A stretch of DNA of 64,000 bases from Blautia pseudococcoides (GTDB lineage Bacteria; Bacillota; Clostridia; Lachnospirales; Lachnospiraceae), in assembly GCF_001689125.2 (NCBI RefSeq), contig NZ_CP015405.2, positions 1,641,001 through 1,705,000 of the forward strand. Direction: 5' to 3'. Of this stretch, positions 26,157 through 34,189 are shown piece by piece; the first letter of the stretch is position 1, and each line of letters begins with the position of its first letter. The translations under genes were made by a program, and so were the position numbers. The notes below the pieces were generated by a model. The model saw nothing but the letters and a program-made list of their open reading frames with translations, searched no databases and was not told the origin of the DNA.

Positions 26157-27296
26157 TTACGGTTCTGCGGGAAGAAAAAGGCGGGGCACACGCTTGTTTA
26201 TACAGCAGGCAAACTCGTAATTAAAGCGGCCAGAAAGCTCTCCCAGTTCCTCCAGCGTAATGCTCTCTTCCCCGTCCCGTCCAACTAATGTCACTTCGTC
26301 CAGCTCTTCCGCTTCCGGAATATCCGTCACATCCACCATAAACTGATCCATGCAGACTCGTCCTATGATCGGCGCACGCCTGCCGCGTATCAGCACACTG
26401 CCCTTGTTTGACAGCCCTCTGGCATACCCGTCCGCATATCCCACGGGAATGGTGGCAACCCTGGTAGGGCGCTTTGTGACAAATGTGCCGCCGTAGCTGA
26501 TCTCCACGCCGGGTTCCACTGTCTTTATGTATACAACTCTGCTTTTGAGAGCCATAACCGGTTTTAAAGGCACCGGCTCCTTTTCCACCTCACCGGACGG
26601 ATAGAGACCGTACAGAATAATACCTGCCCGCACGGCATCCATATTCGCCTCGGGAATACGGATGATACCCGCACTGTTGGAACAATGCTTCATAGGCACA
26701 TGCAGCCCTTTTTCCTCTAAGGCCCGGACAAATTCCAAATATCTTTCAAGCTGTACATAGGCCGGTTCCCTGCCCGTCTCATCTGCCCTGGCAAAATGTG
26801 TGAAGAGCCCTTCCACGAAAAGCCCGGGCATTTCAGCGATTTTCAGGATCTCGGGTACATCGTGCTCCAGGTTGCGGTAGCCGATACGTGTCATGCCTGT
26901 ATCCAGCTTAATATGTATCTTTACTGTTTTATTCAGCCGTTTTGCCGTGTCCGATAAATCTTCAGCCATCTTTCCGGTAAAAACGGTGGGACGGAAGTCG
27001 TTTTCAATGATCGTCTCGTAATCTTCCATGAAGGTATATCCAAGGATCAGAATGGGTTTTTCAATTCCGCCTTCCCTGAGTGCAAGTCCCTCTTCCACAC
27101 AGGCTACAGCAAAGCCCCAGATATAAGGCAGGGGTTCTATATGCCTGGCAATGGGAAGTGCACCATGTCCATAGCCGTCCGCCTTCAGTACGGCTATGAT
27201 TTTTGTATCCTTGCGGATATGGCTCTTCATACTTTCCAGATTATAGGAAACCGCATCCAAATCTATGGAAACGTAAATCCTGCTTGGTGTCTTCAT
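26157..27296 (-). CDS. alr: Alanine racemase
   Basis: PLP enzyme interconverting L- and D-alanine for peptidoglycan. 379 aa. N-terminal barrel with the PLP lysine K38 in AVLKADGYGHGA; C-terminal beta domain with the catalytic Tyr in ISYGGTFVTKRPTRVATIPVG; substrate-carboxylate region VCMDQFMVDVTD. Its ATG overlaps the stop of nnr by 4 bp. A short inverted repeat CCGCC-CAA-GGCGG at about 26119-26131 after the stop may be a weak terminator before mazF. Confidence 0.95.
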   Translation of the reverse strand: MKTPSRIYVSIDLDAVSYNLESMKSHIRKDTKIIAVLKADGYGHGALPIARHIEPLPYIWGFAVACVEEGLALREGGIEKPILILGYTFMEDYETIIENDFRPTVFTGKMAEDLSDTAKRLNKTVKIHIKLDTGMTRIGYRNLEHDVPEILKIAEMPGLFVEGLFTHFARADETGREPAYVQLERYLEFVRALEEKGLHVPMKHCSNSAGIIRIPEANMDAVRAGIILYGLYPSGEVEKEPVPLKPVMALKSRVVYIKTVEPGVEISYGGTFVTKRPTRVATIPVGYADGYARGLSNKGSVLIRGRRAPIIGRVCMDQFMVDVTDIPEAEELDEVTLVGRDGEESITLEELGELSGRFNYEFACCINKRVPRLFLPAEP

Positions 27297-28804
27297 AAAA
27301 CTGTTCCTCTTTTCTTCAAGATTTCCGTTGTCTGTGTAATCATATCTCCGGCTATCATACTGTACTCTCCCTTTTGGGAAGCTGCCAGATCCCCTGCCAT
27401 CCCATGGAAATAAACACCCAAAGGCGCTGCCTCTTTTGCCGTAAGGCCCTGGGCCAAAAGCCCCATCAGGATTCCGAAAAGCACATCTCCGCTTCCCGCT
27501 GTTGCCATTCCGCTGTTGCCGGAAGTGTTGATAAATATCTCCTCACTGCCGTCGGATATGACGGTACGTGAATCTTTGCACACTACGGTCAGGTGATATT
27601 TCTGTGCAAAACGCCTTGTCAGGTAAAGGGGGGCTTCCTTCCACTCTTTGACAGAGACCCCGGAGATTCTGGAGAACTCACCGAGATGGGGGGTTATGAG
27701 GATAGGTGCCGGATACTGTGTCAGCACCTCCATCCTGCCCGCCAGCAGATTCAGCCCGTCCGCATCAATCAACAGCGGTTTACCGCCCTCGGCCAGTATG
27801 GTGTAGAGAATATCTTCTGCCTGCTGTCCTGTGCCAAGTCCCGGTCCTACTCCGATCACATCAGCCCAGGTAAGCCCTTCCTGTATCTGTTCTTTTTTGA
27901 TCTCCTCATCGTCATAGAAGCTGTACATAGCCTCCGGCAGCATTGTGGTCAGTACCTGCCTGTTCTCCTCCCTGGTATGTACCTTGATCATGCCTGCACC
28001 TGTCCTGAGTGCTGCACAGGCAGAGAGATACGCTGCGCCGCTGATATCACGGCTTCCGGCTGCCAGGAATATCTTCCCATAGGTTCCCTTGTTTCCATCC
28101 GGCTTTCTTTCCGGGATCCGGTACAGATCTTTCTCCTCACAGCGCAGTACAGACAGTTCAAAATCGTTCCGGGGCAGTTTATAGATCCCGATATCAGCAG
28201 TCCTGACCTTTCCCGCATAGGAAGCACCCGGATAGAATAACAGCCCCGCCTTCTCATAGGCAAAGGTCACAGTCACGTCAGCTTTCACTGCGCAGCCCAG
28301 CACCTTTCCCGTATCCGCGCTGATACCGGAGGGGATATCCACTGCCATGATCCTGGCCTCTGACCGGTTCAGGGCTTCGATGGTGTCTCTGTAAATTCCA
28401 TCCACTTCTCTGGACAGTCCTACACCAAAGACAGCATCTACTATAGTAGTATATTCAGCAGGTACGGCATTCTTGACAAAGGATATGTGATAATTTTCCG
28501 CAATATTCACTTGCTTTCTCATTTCTTCTGTATAATGATCCTTTTTTCCAAGGATACAGATATCTGCCGAAACCCCTGTCACATGAAGCATACGGGCCAC
28601 AGCTACGCCATCCCCACCGTTATTTCCGGTTCCGCAGAGTACCAGAACCTTTTTAAGCGGAAATTTTTCCTCCAGGAGGGCCTGGTACACACTCAGGGCT
28701 GCCCGTTCCATAAGGACCAGGGATGGGATCCCGATCTTGCGGATGGTATAATCATCCAAAAATTTCATCTGTCCGCCGGTTACGATTTGTTTCATGTCAT
28801 TCAC
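27293..28804 (-). CDS. nnr: Bifunctional NAD(P)H-hydrate repair enzyme Nnr
   Basis: 503 aa fusion that repairs hydrated NAD(P)H. N-terminal YjeF epimerase domain at about 1-215 (VLVLCGTGNNGGDGVAVARML; AVDIPSGISADTGKVLG); C-terminal ADP-dependent (S)-NAD(P)H-hydrate dehydratase domain at about 225-500 (GKIFLAAGSRDISGAAYL; GVGPGLG; NTSGNSGMATAGSGDVLFGI). Complete and usual length. Coupled to alr by a 4-bp overlap and separated from rex by a terminator. Confidence 0.93.
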   Translation of the reverse strand: MNDMKQIVTGGQMKFLDDYTIRKIGIPSLVLMERAALSVYQALLEEKFPLKKVLVLCGTGNNGGDGVAVARMLHVTGVSADICILGKKDHYTEEMRKQVNIAENYHISFVKNAVPAEYTTIVDAVFGVGLSREVDGIYRDTIEALNRSEARIMAVDIPSGISADTGKVLGCAVKADVTVTFAYEKAGLLFYPGASYAGKVRTADIGIYKLPRNDFELSVLRCEEKDLYRIPERKPDGNKGTYGKIFLAAGSRDISGAAYLSACAALRTGAGMIKVHTREENRQVLTTMLPEAMYSFYDDEEIKKEQIQEGLTWADVIGVGPGLGTGQQAEDILYTILAEGGKPLLIDADGLNLLAGRMEVLTQYPAPILITPHLGEFSRISGVSVKEWKEAPLYLTRRFAQKYHLTVVCKDSRTVISDGSEEIFINTSGNSGMATAGSGDVLFGILMGLLAQGLTAKEAAPLGVYFHGMAGDLAASQKGEYSMIAGDMITQTTEILKKRGTVL

Positions 28805-28827
28805 TCCTCTCTTTTGCCGGTATCAGC

Positions 28828-28863
28828 AAAAAGGCCGCCGCAAAAGTCCCGCAGCAGCCTTTT
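28828..28863 (-). terminator. Terminator of rex
   Basis: Minus strand: AAAAGGCTGCTGCGGGAC pairs with GCGGCGGCCTTTTT (partly mismatched), ending in a T-run directly after the rex stop. Confidence 0.65.
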
Positions 28864-28864
28864 C

Positions 28865-29509
28865 TTACTTTTTATGTTCCGTCACATAACAATTCAGATT
28901 ATAAGACAATCGCATGAGGCTCTCGGATAGATGTACGTTTTCCACAATAACATCCTCCGGCACCTCCAGATCCAGATGTGCGAAATTCCAGATGGCCTTG
29001 ATCCCGTTTTCCACCAGCAGGTTCGCTGTCTCCTCCGCATTATTCTTAGGCAGAGTGAGCGCTGCTATCTGAACGTCATTATCCTTCAGATACTGGGGAA
29101 GTTCATCCATCATAAGAATTTCGTTGCCTCGTATGGAGATGCCTTTCAGAACCGGATTCACATCAAAGATGCCTACAACCTTAAACCCGCGTTTTTCAAA
29201 CTGTACATAATTCGCCAGAGCCTGGCCCAGATTACCGGCTCCGATGATGATCATGTTGTGGGTCCGGTCAAGTCCCAGGATCTTACCTATTTCCGTGTAC
29301 AGGTACTGCACATTATATCCGTATCCCTGCTGCCCAAAACCCCCAAAATTATTCAGGTCCTGGCGGATCTGGGATGCCGTCACGCGCATTTTGGTACTCA
29401 GCTCATTTGAGGAAATACGCTCCACACCATCTTCCAAAAGTTCTCCTAAATATCTGTAATATCGGGGAAGTCTTCTGATGACTGCTTTTGATATGCATTT
29501 TTCGTCCAC
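28865..29509 (-). CDS. rex: Redox-sensing transcriptional repressor Rex
   Basis: 214 aa dimeric repressor that leaves DNA when NADH rises, controlling fermentation genes. Winged helix at 1-75 with MRVTASQIRQDLNNFGGFGQ; Rossmann domain with IIIGAGNLGQALANY near 88-101; C-terminal domain-swapped helix HLSESLMRLSYNLNCYV. Fits the anaerobic fermentative lifestyle and the NfnAB enzyme in this window. Its promoter carries a candidate Rex site. Confidence 0.95.
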   Translation of the reverse strand: MDEKCISKAVIRRLPRYYRYLGELLEDGVERISSNELSTKMRVTASQIRQDLNNFGGFGQQGYGYNVQYLYTEIGKILGLDRTHNMIIIGAGNLGQALANYVQFEKRGFKVVGIFDVNPVLKGISIRGNEILMMDELPQYLKDNDVQIAALTLPKNNAEETANLLVENGIKAIWNFAHLDLEVPEDVIVENVHLSESLMRLSYNLNCYVTEHKK

Positions 29510-29554
29510 GACTTTACCCTCCTTATGTCTTAGTTTTCTGTTTCATATAGGAAT

Positions 29555-29583
29555 ATTATATATAATTGTTAAAATAAAGTCAA
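29555..29583 (-). promoter_or_regulatory. rex promoter with candidate Rex operator
   Basis: Minus strand: TTGACT (29583-29578), 17 bases, TATAAT (29560-29555). An 18-bp element starting at the -35, TTGACTTTATTTTAACAA (29583-29566), has a perfect TTAACAA half and a TTG...CAA frame, close to the Rex consensus. Autorepression is inferred. Confidence 0.55.
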
Positions 29584-29614
29584 ATACAATTCCAGTTATT
29601 GTTGTTTTTATCTG

Positions 29615-29642
29615 TTGTCAAATTCTGAATTTCAGATATAAT
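29615..29642 (+). promoter_or_regulatory. Promoter of the ABC-F gene
   Basis: TTGTCA (29615-29620), 16-base spacer, TATAAT (29637-29642). It gives a leader of about 100 bases before the ATG at 29753. Confidence 0.6.
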
Positions 29643-29656
29643 AGGAAGGGTGAAGC

Positions 29657-29718
29657 AAAAATCCCACGGCCAAAGACCATTCCCAGTGGAATTTTGTCTA
29701 TGACTGTAAGAGACAAAA
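29657..29718 (+). promoter_or_regulatory. Overlapping hairpins in the ABC-F leader
   Basis: Hairpin A pairs AAAAATCCCAC (29657-29667) with GTGGAATTTT (29686-29695). Hairpin B pairs TTTTGTCT (29692-29699) with AGACAAAA (29711-29718), perfect over 8 bp. The TTTT at 29692-29695 belongs to both, so they compete. This suggests attenuation, as known for antibiotic-responsive ABC-F genes, but no leader peptide was identified. Confidence 0.45.
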
Positions 29719-29752
29719 CAGTTACACCTAAAGATAAAGGAGATTCTTAAAT

Positions 29753-31660
29753 ATGATACTGGCATGTCAAAATATTGAAAAATCGTTTGGAGGCATGAAT
29801 TTGATCCATGACGCCTCCTTCCATATAGAGGAACGCGAAAAAGCCGCCTTAGTGGGCATCAACGGAGCGGGCAAATCCACACTACTGCGCATTATCATGC
29901 AGGAGATTCCTGCGGACAGCGGGGAGGTCATCTTATCCAGAGGCAGGACCATCGGCTACCTGGCCCAGCACCAGGAGCTGGACAGCGCCCTCACCATCTA
30001 CGATGCCCTGCTGCAGGTCAAACAGCATATTCTGGATATGGAGCTTCATATGCGGGAAACGGAAAAGCAGATGAAGCACGCTTCCGGGAAAGAACTGGAA
30101 CACCTGATGGAGACGTATTCCCGGCTGACCCATGAATTTGAAATGGAAAACGGCTACGCATATAAAAGCGAGCTTGTGGGCGTGCTGAAAGGGCTTGGCT
30201 TTCCTGAGAGTGACTTTGAAAAAGAAATCTCCACTCTGTCAGGAGGGCAGAAAACACGTGTGGCACTTGGACGCCTGCTTTTGTCAAAACCGGACATCAT
30301 CCTTTTGGATGAGCCTACCAACCATCTGGATATGGATTCCATTTCCTGGCTGGAGACCTATCTGCTGAACTATCCGGGAGCTGTCCTGATCGTATCCCAT
30401 GACCGGTATTTTCTGGACAGGATCGTAACCAAAGTTATTGATATTGACAACGGAAAGGTAAGCTCATTTACCGGAAATTATTCTGCTTACAGTGAGAAAA
30501 AGGCCCAGCTTCGCAGGGATGCCTACCAGGCGTATCTGAACCAGCAGCAGGAGATCAAACATCAGGAGGAAGTGATCGCCAAATTAAAACAGTTTAACAG
30601 GGAGAAATCCATAAAGCGGGCAGAAAGCCGAGAAAAACTGCTGGATAAGATTGAAGTCATAGAAAAGCCCACAGAGGTAAACGCTTCCATGCGTATTTAC
30701 TTAAAGCCCCGTATGGAAAGCGGAACGGATGTACTGACAGTGGAACATCTCACAAAATCCTTCCCCTCTCTCCCCCTCTTTTCGGACCTGAATTTTTCTA
30801 TCAAACGGGGGGAACGGGTAGCGATCATCGGAAACAACGGAACAGGTAAGACCACCATACTGAAAATCTTAAACGAGCTGGTTCCCGCCGACGCCGGGGT
30901 CTTTCATCTGGGAAGCAAAGTACACATCGGATACTATGACCAGGAGCACCATGTACTCCATATGGAGAAAACCATCTTTGAGGAGATCTCTGATGATTTT
31001 CCAAAGCTCACCAACACAGAGATCCGCAATCTGCTGGCAGCTTTCCTCTTCACCGGAGATGATGTGTTTAAAAAGATCTCTTCGTTAAGCGGCGGGGAAC
31101 GGGGACGTGTATCCCTGGCTAAGCTCATGCTGTCAGAAGCCAACTTTCTGATCCTCGATGAGCCTACCAACCACCTGGATATTATGTCAAAGGAGATTCT
31201 GGAGGATGCCTTGTGCAATTACACCGGAACTGTGCTGTATGTGTCTCATGACCGGTATTTTATCAACAGGACAGCCACCAGGATCCTGGAGCTGACTAAC
31301 AAAAGTATGGTGAATTACATCGGCAATTATGATTACTACATGGAAAAAAGAGAGGAACTTACCCGTATCTATGCACCTGGCCAGGCGGAGGAAGAAACTG
31401 CGGAATCTGTCTCTGCCACAAAGCTGGACTGGAAACAACAGAAAGAGGAACAGGCACGTCAAAGAAAACGCGAAAATGATTTGAAAAAGACTGAAGCAGA
31501 GATTGAACGCCTGGAAGCCAAAGACAAGGAGATTGACGCCGAGATGGAGAAGCCGGATGTGGCGGTCAATGTGGCCGAATGCGTAAAGCTGGCCAACGAA
31601 AAAGCCGAAATCGCACAAAAACTGGAAGAACTCTATGAAAAATGGGAAGAACTGGCATAA
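29753..31660 (+). CDS. ABC-F family ATPase (translation factor / ribosome protection type)
   Basis: 635 aa soluble protein with two ABC domains and no membrane part, so a ribosome-binding ABC-F protein and not a transporter. First domain: GINGAGKSTLL at 35-45, LSGGQKTRVALGRLLL, LDEPTNHLD. Interdomain linker about 245-320 is charged and helical (P-site tRNA interaction motif in the family). Second domain: GNNGTGKTTILKIL, LSGGERGRVSLAKLML, LDEPTNHLD. C-terminal ~100 residues form a Glu/Lys coiled coil. Could be housekeeping (YfmR/Uup-like) or an antibiotic-protection factor; the structured leader hints at regulated expression. Confidence 0.9.
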   Translation: MILACQNIEKSFGGMNLIHDASFHIEEREKAALVGINGAGKSTLLRIIMQEIPADSGEVILSRGRTIGYLAQHQELDSALTIYDALLQVKQHILDMELHMRETEKQMKHASGKELEHLMETYSRLTHEFEMENGYAYKSELVGVLKGLGFPESDFEKEISTLSGGQKTRVALGRLLLSKPDIILLDEPTNHLDMDSISWLETYLLNYPGAVLIVSHDRYFLDRIVTKVIDIDNGKVSSFTGNYSAYSEKKAQLRRDAYQAYLNQQQEIKHQEEVIAKLKQFNREKSIKRAESREKLLDKIEVIEKPTEVNASMRIYLKPRMESGTDVLTVEHLTKSFPSLPLFSDLNFSIKRGERVAIIGNNGTGKTTILKILNELVPADAGVFHLGSKVHIGYYDQEHHVLHMEKTIFEEISDDFPKLTNTEIRNLLAAFLFTGDDVFKKISSLSGGERGRVSLAKLMLSEANFLILDEPTNHLDIMSKEILEDALCNYTGTVLYVSHDRYFINRTATRILELTNKSMVNYIGNYDYYMEKREELTRIYAPGQAEEETAESVSATKLDWKQQKEEQARQRKRENDLKKTEAEIERLEAKDKEIDAEMEKPDVAVNVAECVKLANEKAEIAQKLEELYEKWEELA

Positions 31661-31680
31661 TGCCAGTTCTTCCCGTTTTT
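31647..31680 (+). terminator. Terminator with the stop codon in its loop
   Basis: AAGAACTGGCA (31647-31657) pairs perfectly over 11 bp with TGCCAGTTCTT (31661-31671); the loop is TAA, the stop codon of the ABC-F gene. CCCGTTTTT follows. Confidence 0.8.
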
Positions 31681-31684
31681 CCTG

Positions 31685-32482
31685 TTATAAGGGCAGGTCC
31701 CGCTTGCTGAACCGTATAATTCCGATTCCCATAAGTAAAATCCCCGCCAGATACAAAATACCGCACATCATCCATGCTTTTCCGTCACCTGCGCTCAGAC
31801 CGTCTATGTCAAACAAAGTCACAGGTGTGGCATATTTTACTTTCTCAAATCTGTCTCCAACCTGCGATATCATCTGCACAAGGACCGAATATACTACTAT
31901 GGCTGTGCTGACTGCAGAGGAAGTTTTTGACTCATTGCTGAAACAGGAAGCACAGAAACATGCACCGCCAAAGAATACAAGCATTCCCAGCAGACCCACA
32001 TTGATCCGGATAAACGCTGCTGTTTCCATTTCCCCGGGGAAAAGCACCTCACTGACAACAAGTATCAGGCAAGTCACATAAATGACAATGACAAGCAGGG
32101 ACACCAGCATGAAAACACACTGTGTCATCATGATTTTCCAGCGTTTGGCAGGTACCGCCAAAAGGTAAGCCATGGAGCCGTTGTCCACGTATTTGGCTGC
32201 CAGTCTGTTTGAGAGAATTATGATGAATACCGCCGGGAAAGCCACATACAGCATTCCGTATAAGTATCCTGATACAAATTCCAGCAATGTCTGGCCCACA
32301 TCAGCCATGCCAAATGCCGCGAACAAATCCGGCATGCTGTCAGCCATCATTTTCAGGCTGTCTCCCATTTCAGGATTGAACATCATAGTGATCATACTGC
32401 CATAGACACTGAGAACCGCAAGAAAGATGACGAGCAGCAGCCAGTTTGATTTGATCTCTTTTTTAAATAACGTAGCATTCAT
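31685..32482 (-). CDS. ABC-2 type transporter permease
   Basis: 265 aa with about six membrane helices: near 13-33, 66-85, 110-135, 143-165, 180-200 and 235-255. The N-terminal MNATLFKKEIKSNWLLLVIF is typical of permeases for multidrug, antibiotic or bacteriocin export, or of Na+-type ABC-2 exporters. It partners the ATPase next to it (start overlaps the ATPase stop by 4 bp). Substrate unknown. Confidence 0.85.
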   Translation of the reverse strand: MNATLFKKEIKSNWLLLVIFLAVLSVYGSMITMMFNPEMGDSLKMMADSMPDLFAAFGMADVGQTLLEFVSGYLYGMLYVAFPAVFIIILSNRLAAKYVDNGSMAYLLAVPAKRWKIMMTQCVFMLVSLLVIVIYVTCLILVVSEVLFPGEMETAAFIRINVGLLGMLVFFGGACFCASCFSNESKTSSAVSTAIVVYSVLVQMISQVGDRFEKVKYATPVTLFDIDGLSAGDGKAWMMCGILYLAGILLMGIGIIRFSKRDLPL

Positions 32483-33378
32483 GGTCGTGCTGCCTCCTCT
32501 CCGTAAAAATGCATGAAAAACTCTTCCAGACTCTGTGTGCGCACATCTAAATCTGTTATCGTATACGCACTGGCCTTTTTCAGGAAAGGATCAATATTTT
32601 TTCCCACTTTGGCAGTCACTGCTTTTCCCCCGGCCTGATAAGAGACCTCAGGAAATGCAGCAGCGAACGCTTCCGCCATAGCTGGCTCCCGGAAAGTGAT
32701 CTCTATCACTTTCTGTCTTCCCTCTTTTAATTTTTCAATTTCCTCCACCGCAACCAGGCGCCCGTCACGGATGATCGCGGCACGGTCACAGGTTCGTTCA
32801 ATCTCCTCAAACATATGGGAAGACATAAGTATGGTTTTTCCTTTTTTCTTCTCTGAAAGGATCAACTCTACAAACCGGTTCTGCATCAAAGGGTCCAGAC
32901 CACTGGTCGGTTCATCCAGGATCAGGATGCTTGCCAGCGGATTCATGAATGCACAGACGATTCCAATCTTCTGCTTCATGCCTTTTGACATTTTCTTCAA
33001 CTTGCCGGAGGGATTCAGTTCAAACATTTTCATTAATTCCTGAGCCCGGCCCAAATCTCTCATTTTCTTCATCTTTGCCACAAAACGGATAAATTCCATT
33101 CCTGTCATAGAGTCAATAAAAGCAATTTCCCCGGGAAGATATCCAAGGGATGTCTGGATTTTATCCGCCTCCTTAAAACAATCCATATCCAGGATAGACA
33201 GGCTGCCGCTGTCAGGCTTGATAAAGCCCATGATCTGACGGATCGTTGTGGTCTTCCCGGCTCCGTTTGGGCCTAAAAATCCAAGTACCTCTCCTTGTTT
33301 CACCGAAAAACTCACGTCAAAAACACCGCGGTTCTGTCCATAGTCTTTTGTAATATGGCTGATTTCTATTACGTTCAT
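32479..33378 (-). CDS. ABC transporter ATP-binding protein
   Basis: 299 aa ATPase. GFLGPNGAGKTTTIRQIMG (Walker A, about 37-55), a signature close to the family consensus (SGKLKKMSKGMKQKIGIVCAF), Walker B ILILDEPTSGLDPL, and the C-terminal extension of drug-export ATPases. Start set at ATG 33378, eight bases after AGGAGG; the frame is open to 33453. The ATG overlaps the TetR stop (ATGA), so regulator, ATPase and permease form one coupled operon. Confidence 0.9.
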   Translation of the reverse strand: MNVIEISHITKDYGQNRGVFDVSFSVKQGEVLGFLGPNGAGKTTTIRQIMGFIKPDSGSLSILDMDCFKEADKIQTSLGYLPGEIAFIDSMTGMEFIRFVAKMKKMRDLGRAQELMKMFELNPSGKLKKMSKGMKQKIGIVCAFMNPLASILILDEPTSGLDPLMQNRFVELILSEKKKGKTILMSSHMFEEIERTCDRAAIIRDGRLVAVEEIEKLKEGRQKVIEITFREPAMAEAFAAAFPEVSYQAGGKAVTAKVGKNIDPFLKKASAYTITDLDVRTQSLEEFFMHFYGEEAARP

Positions 33379-34025
33379 ATTTCTTGCCTCCTTCCAACCA
33401 TTTCTGTCAGATACTCCTCTTTGTATGCGATCCGCTTCAGCATTTCCGACCACTTTCTGAATTGCTGCATCAATAAATCCGCATCTACCGTATCGGTATA
33501 GAACATTCTATGATGCATATATCCGTCAGTAAGCCAGAGAAGCATATGCAGTATCTCTCTGGGTTCTGCATCCTCCCTGAACTTTGTCATATCTACATTT
33601 TTGCAATAGTCCTCAAACATATTTGCAATCTGGTTTTTCATAAAGGAATTCATTGCCTCCGATACATCCTCCCTGGATGTAAAAAATGCCCGGACGCTGA
33701 ATTCCATAAGATAGGGGAAATCAGAGAGAATGCGGGCTTTCTTTTCGGTTGTGTAAGCCAATAACTCGAAGAAATCCGTAATTTCAAAAAAACGCAGATC
33801 CAAAAGACGTGAACCCACCTTTTCAAAGACATACTCAAACAGATACATATACAGCTCTTTTTTGTTCTTAAAATAATAAAACAGCAGTCCCTTTGAGATC
33901 CCGGCTTTGGCGGCGATCAGATCTGTAGATGCACGTTTATATTCACAGGTGCCGAAAACCTCCAGTGCCGCATTGACGATCGCATTCTTTTTTTCCTCTG
34001 AAAGACTGCTAAGTTTGTCCTCCAT
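33375..34025 (-). CDS. TetR/AcrR-family repressor
   Basis: 216 aa. N-terminal helix-turn-helix: KKNAIVNAALEVFGTCEYKR then STDLIAAKAGISKGLLFYYFKNKKELY. The ligand-binding C-terminal part (60-216) is poorly conserved as usual. It most likely controls its own operon with the ABC exporter, through the site in its promoter. The ligand may be the exported compound; that is inference. Confidence 0.9.
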   Translation of the reverse strand: MEDKLSSLSEEKKNAIVNAALEVFGTCEYKRASTDLIAAKAGISKGLLFYYFKNKKELYMYLFEYVFEKVGSRLLDLRFFEITDFFELLAYTTEKKARILSDFPYLMEFSVRAFFTSREDVSEAMNSFMKNQIANMFEDYCKNVDMTKFREDAEPREILHMLLWLTDGYMHHRMFYTDTVDADLLMQQFRKWSEMLKRIAYKEEYLTEMVGRRQEI

Positions 34026-34048
34026 ATTGAGCCCCCTTTATGTACTTT

Positions 34049-34095
34049 ACCGATTCGGTTAATACCCATTATAAGAAATTGACTCAGATTTTCAA
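34049..34095 (-). promoter_or_regulatory. Promoter and TetR operator of the exporter operon
   Basis: Minus strand: TTGAAA (34095-34090), 16 bases, TATAAT (34073-34068). Nine bases after the -10 is the palindrome ACCGA-A-TCGGT (34059-34049), at the expected transcription start, a typical TetR operator location. Confidence 0.6.
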
Positions 34096-34123
34096 CCCCT
34101 GTCTGAAAACTTTTTATAAAAGA

Positions 34124-34169
34124 ACAAGTCCATGTAAGCAGGGACTTATACTCTCTTACATGGACTTGT
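34124..34169 (-). terminator. Terminator of icd
   Basis: Perfect 15-bp inverted repeat, ACAAGTCCATGTAAG against CTTACATGGACTTGT, followed on the minus strand by TCTTTTAT. Confidence 0.8.
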
Positions 34170-34189
34170 GAAATGAATTAAGCTTATTT

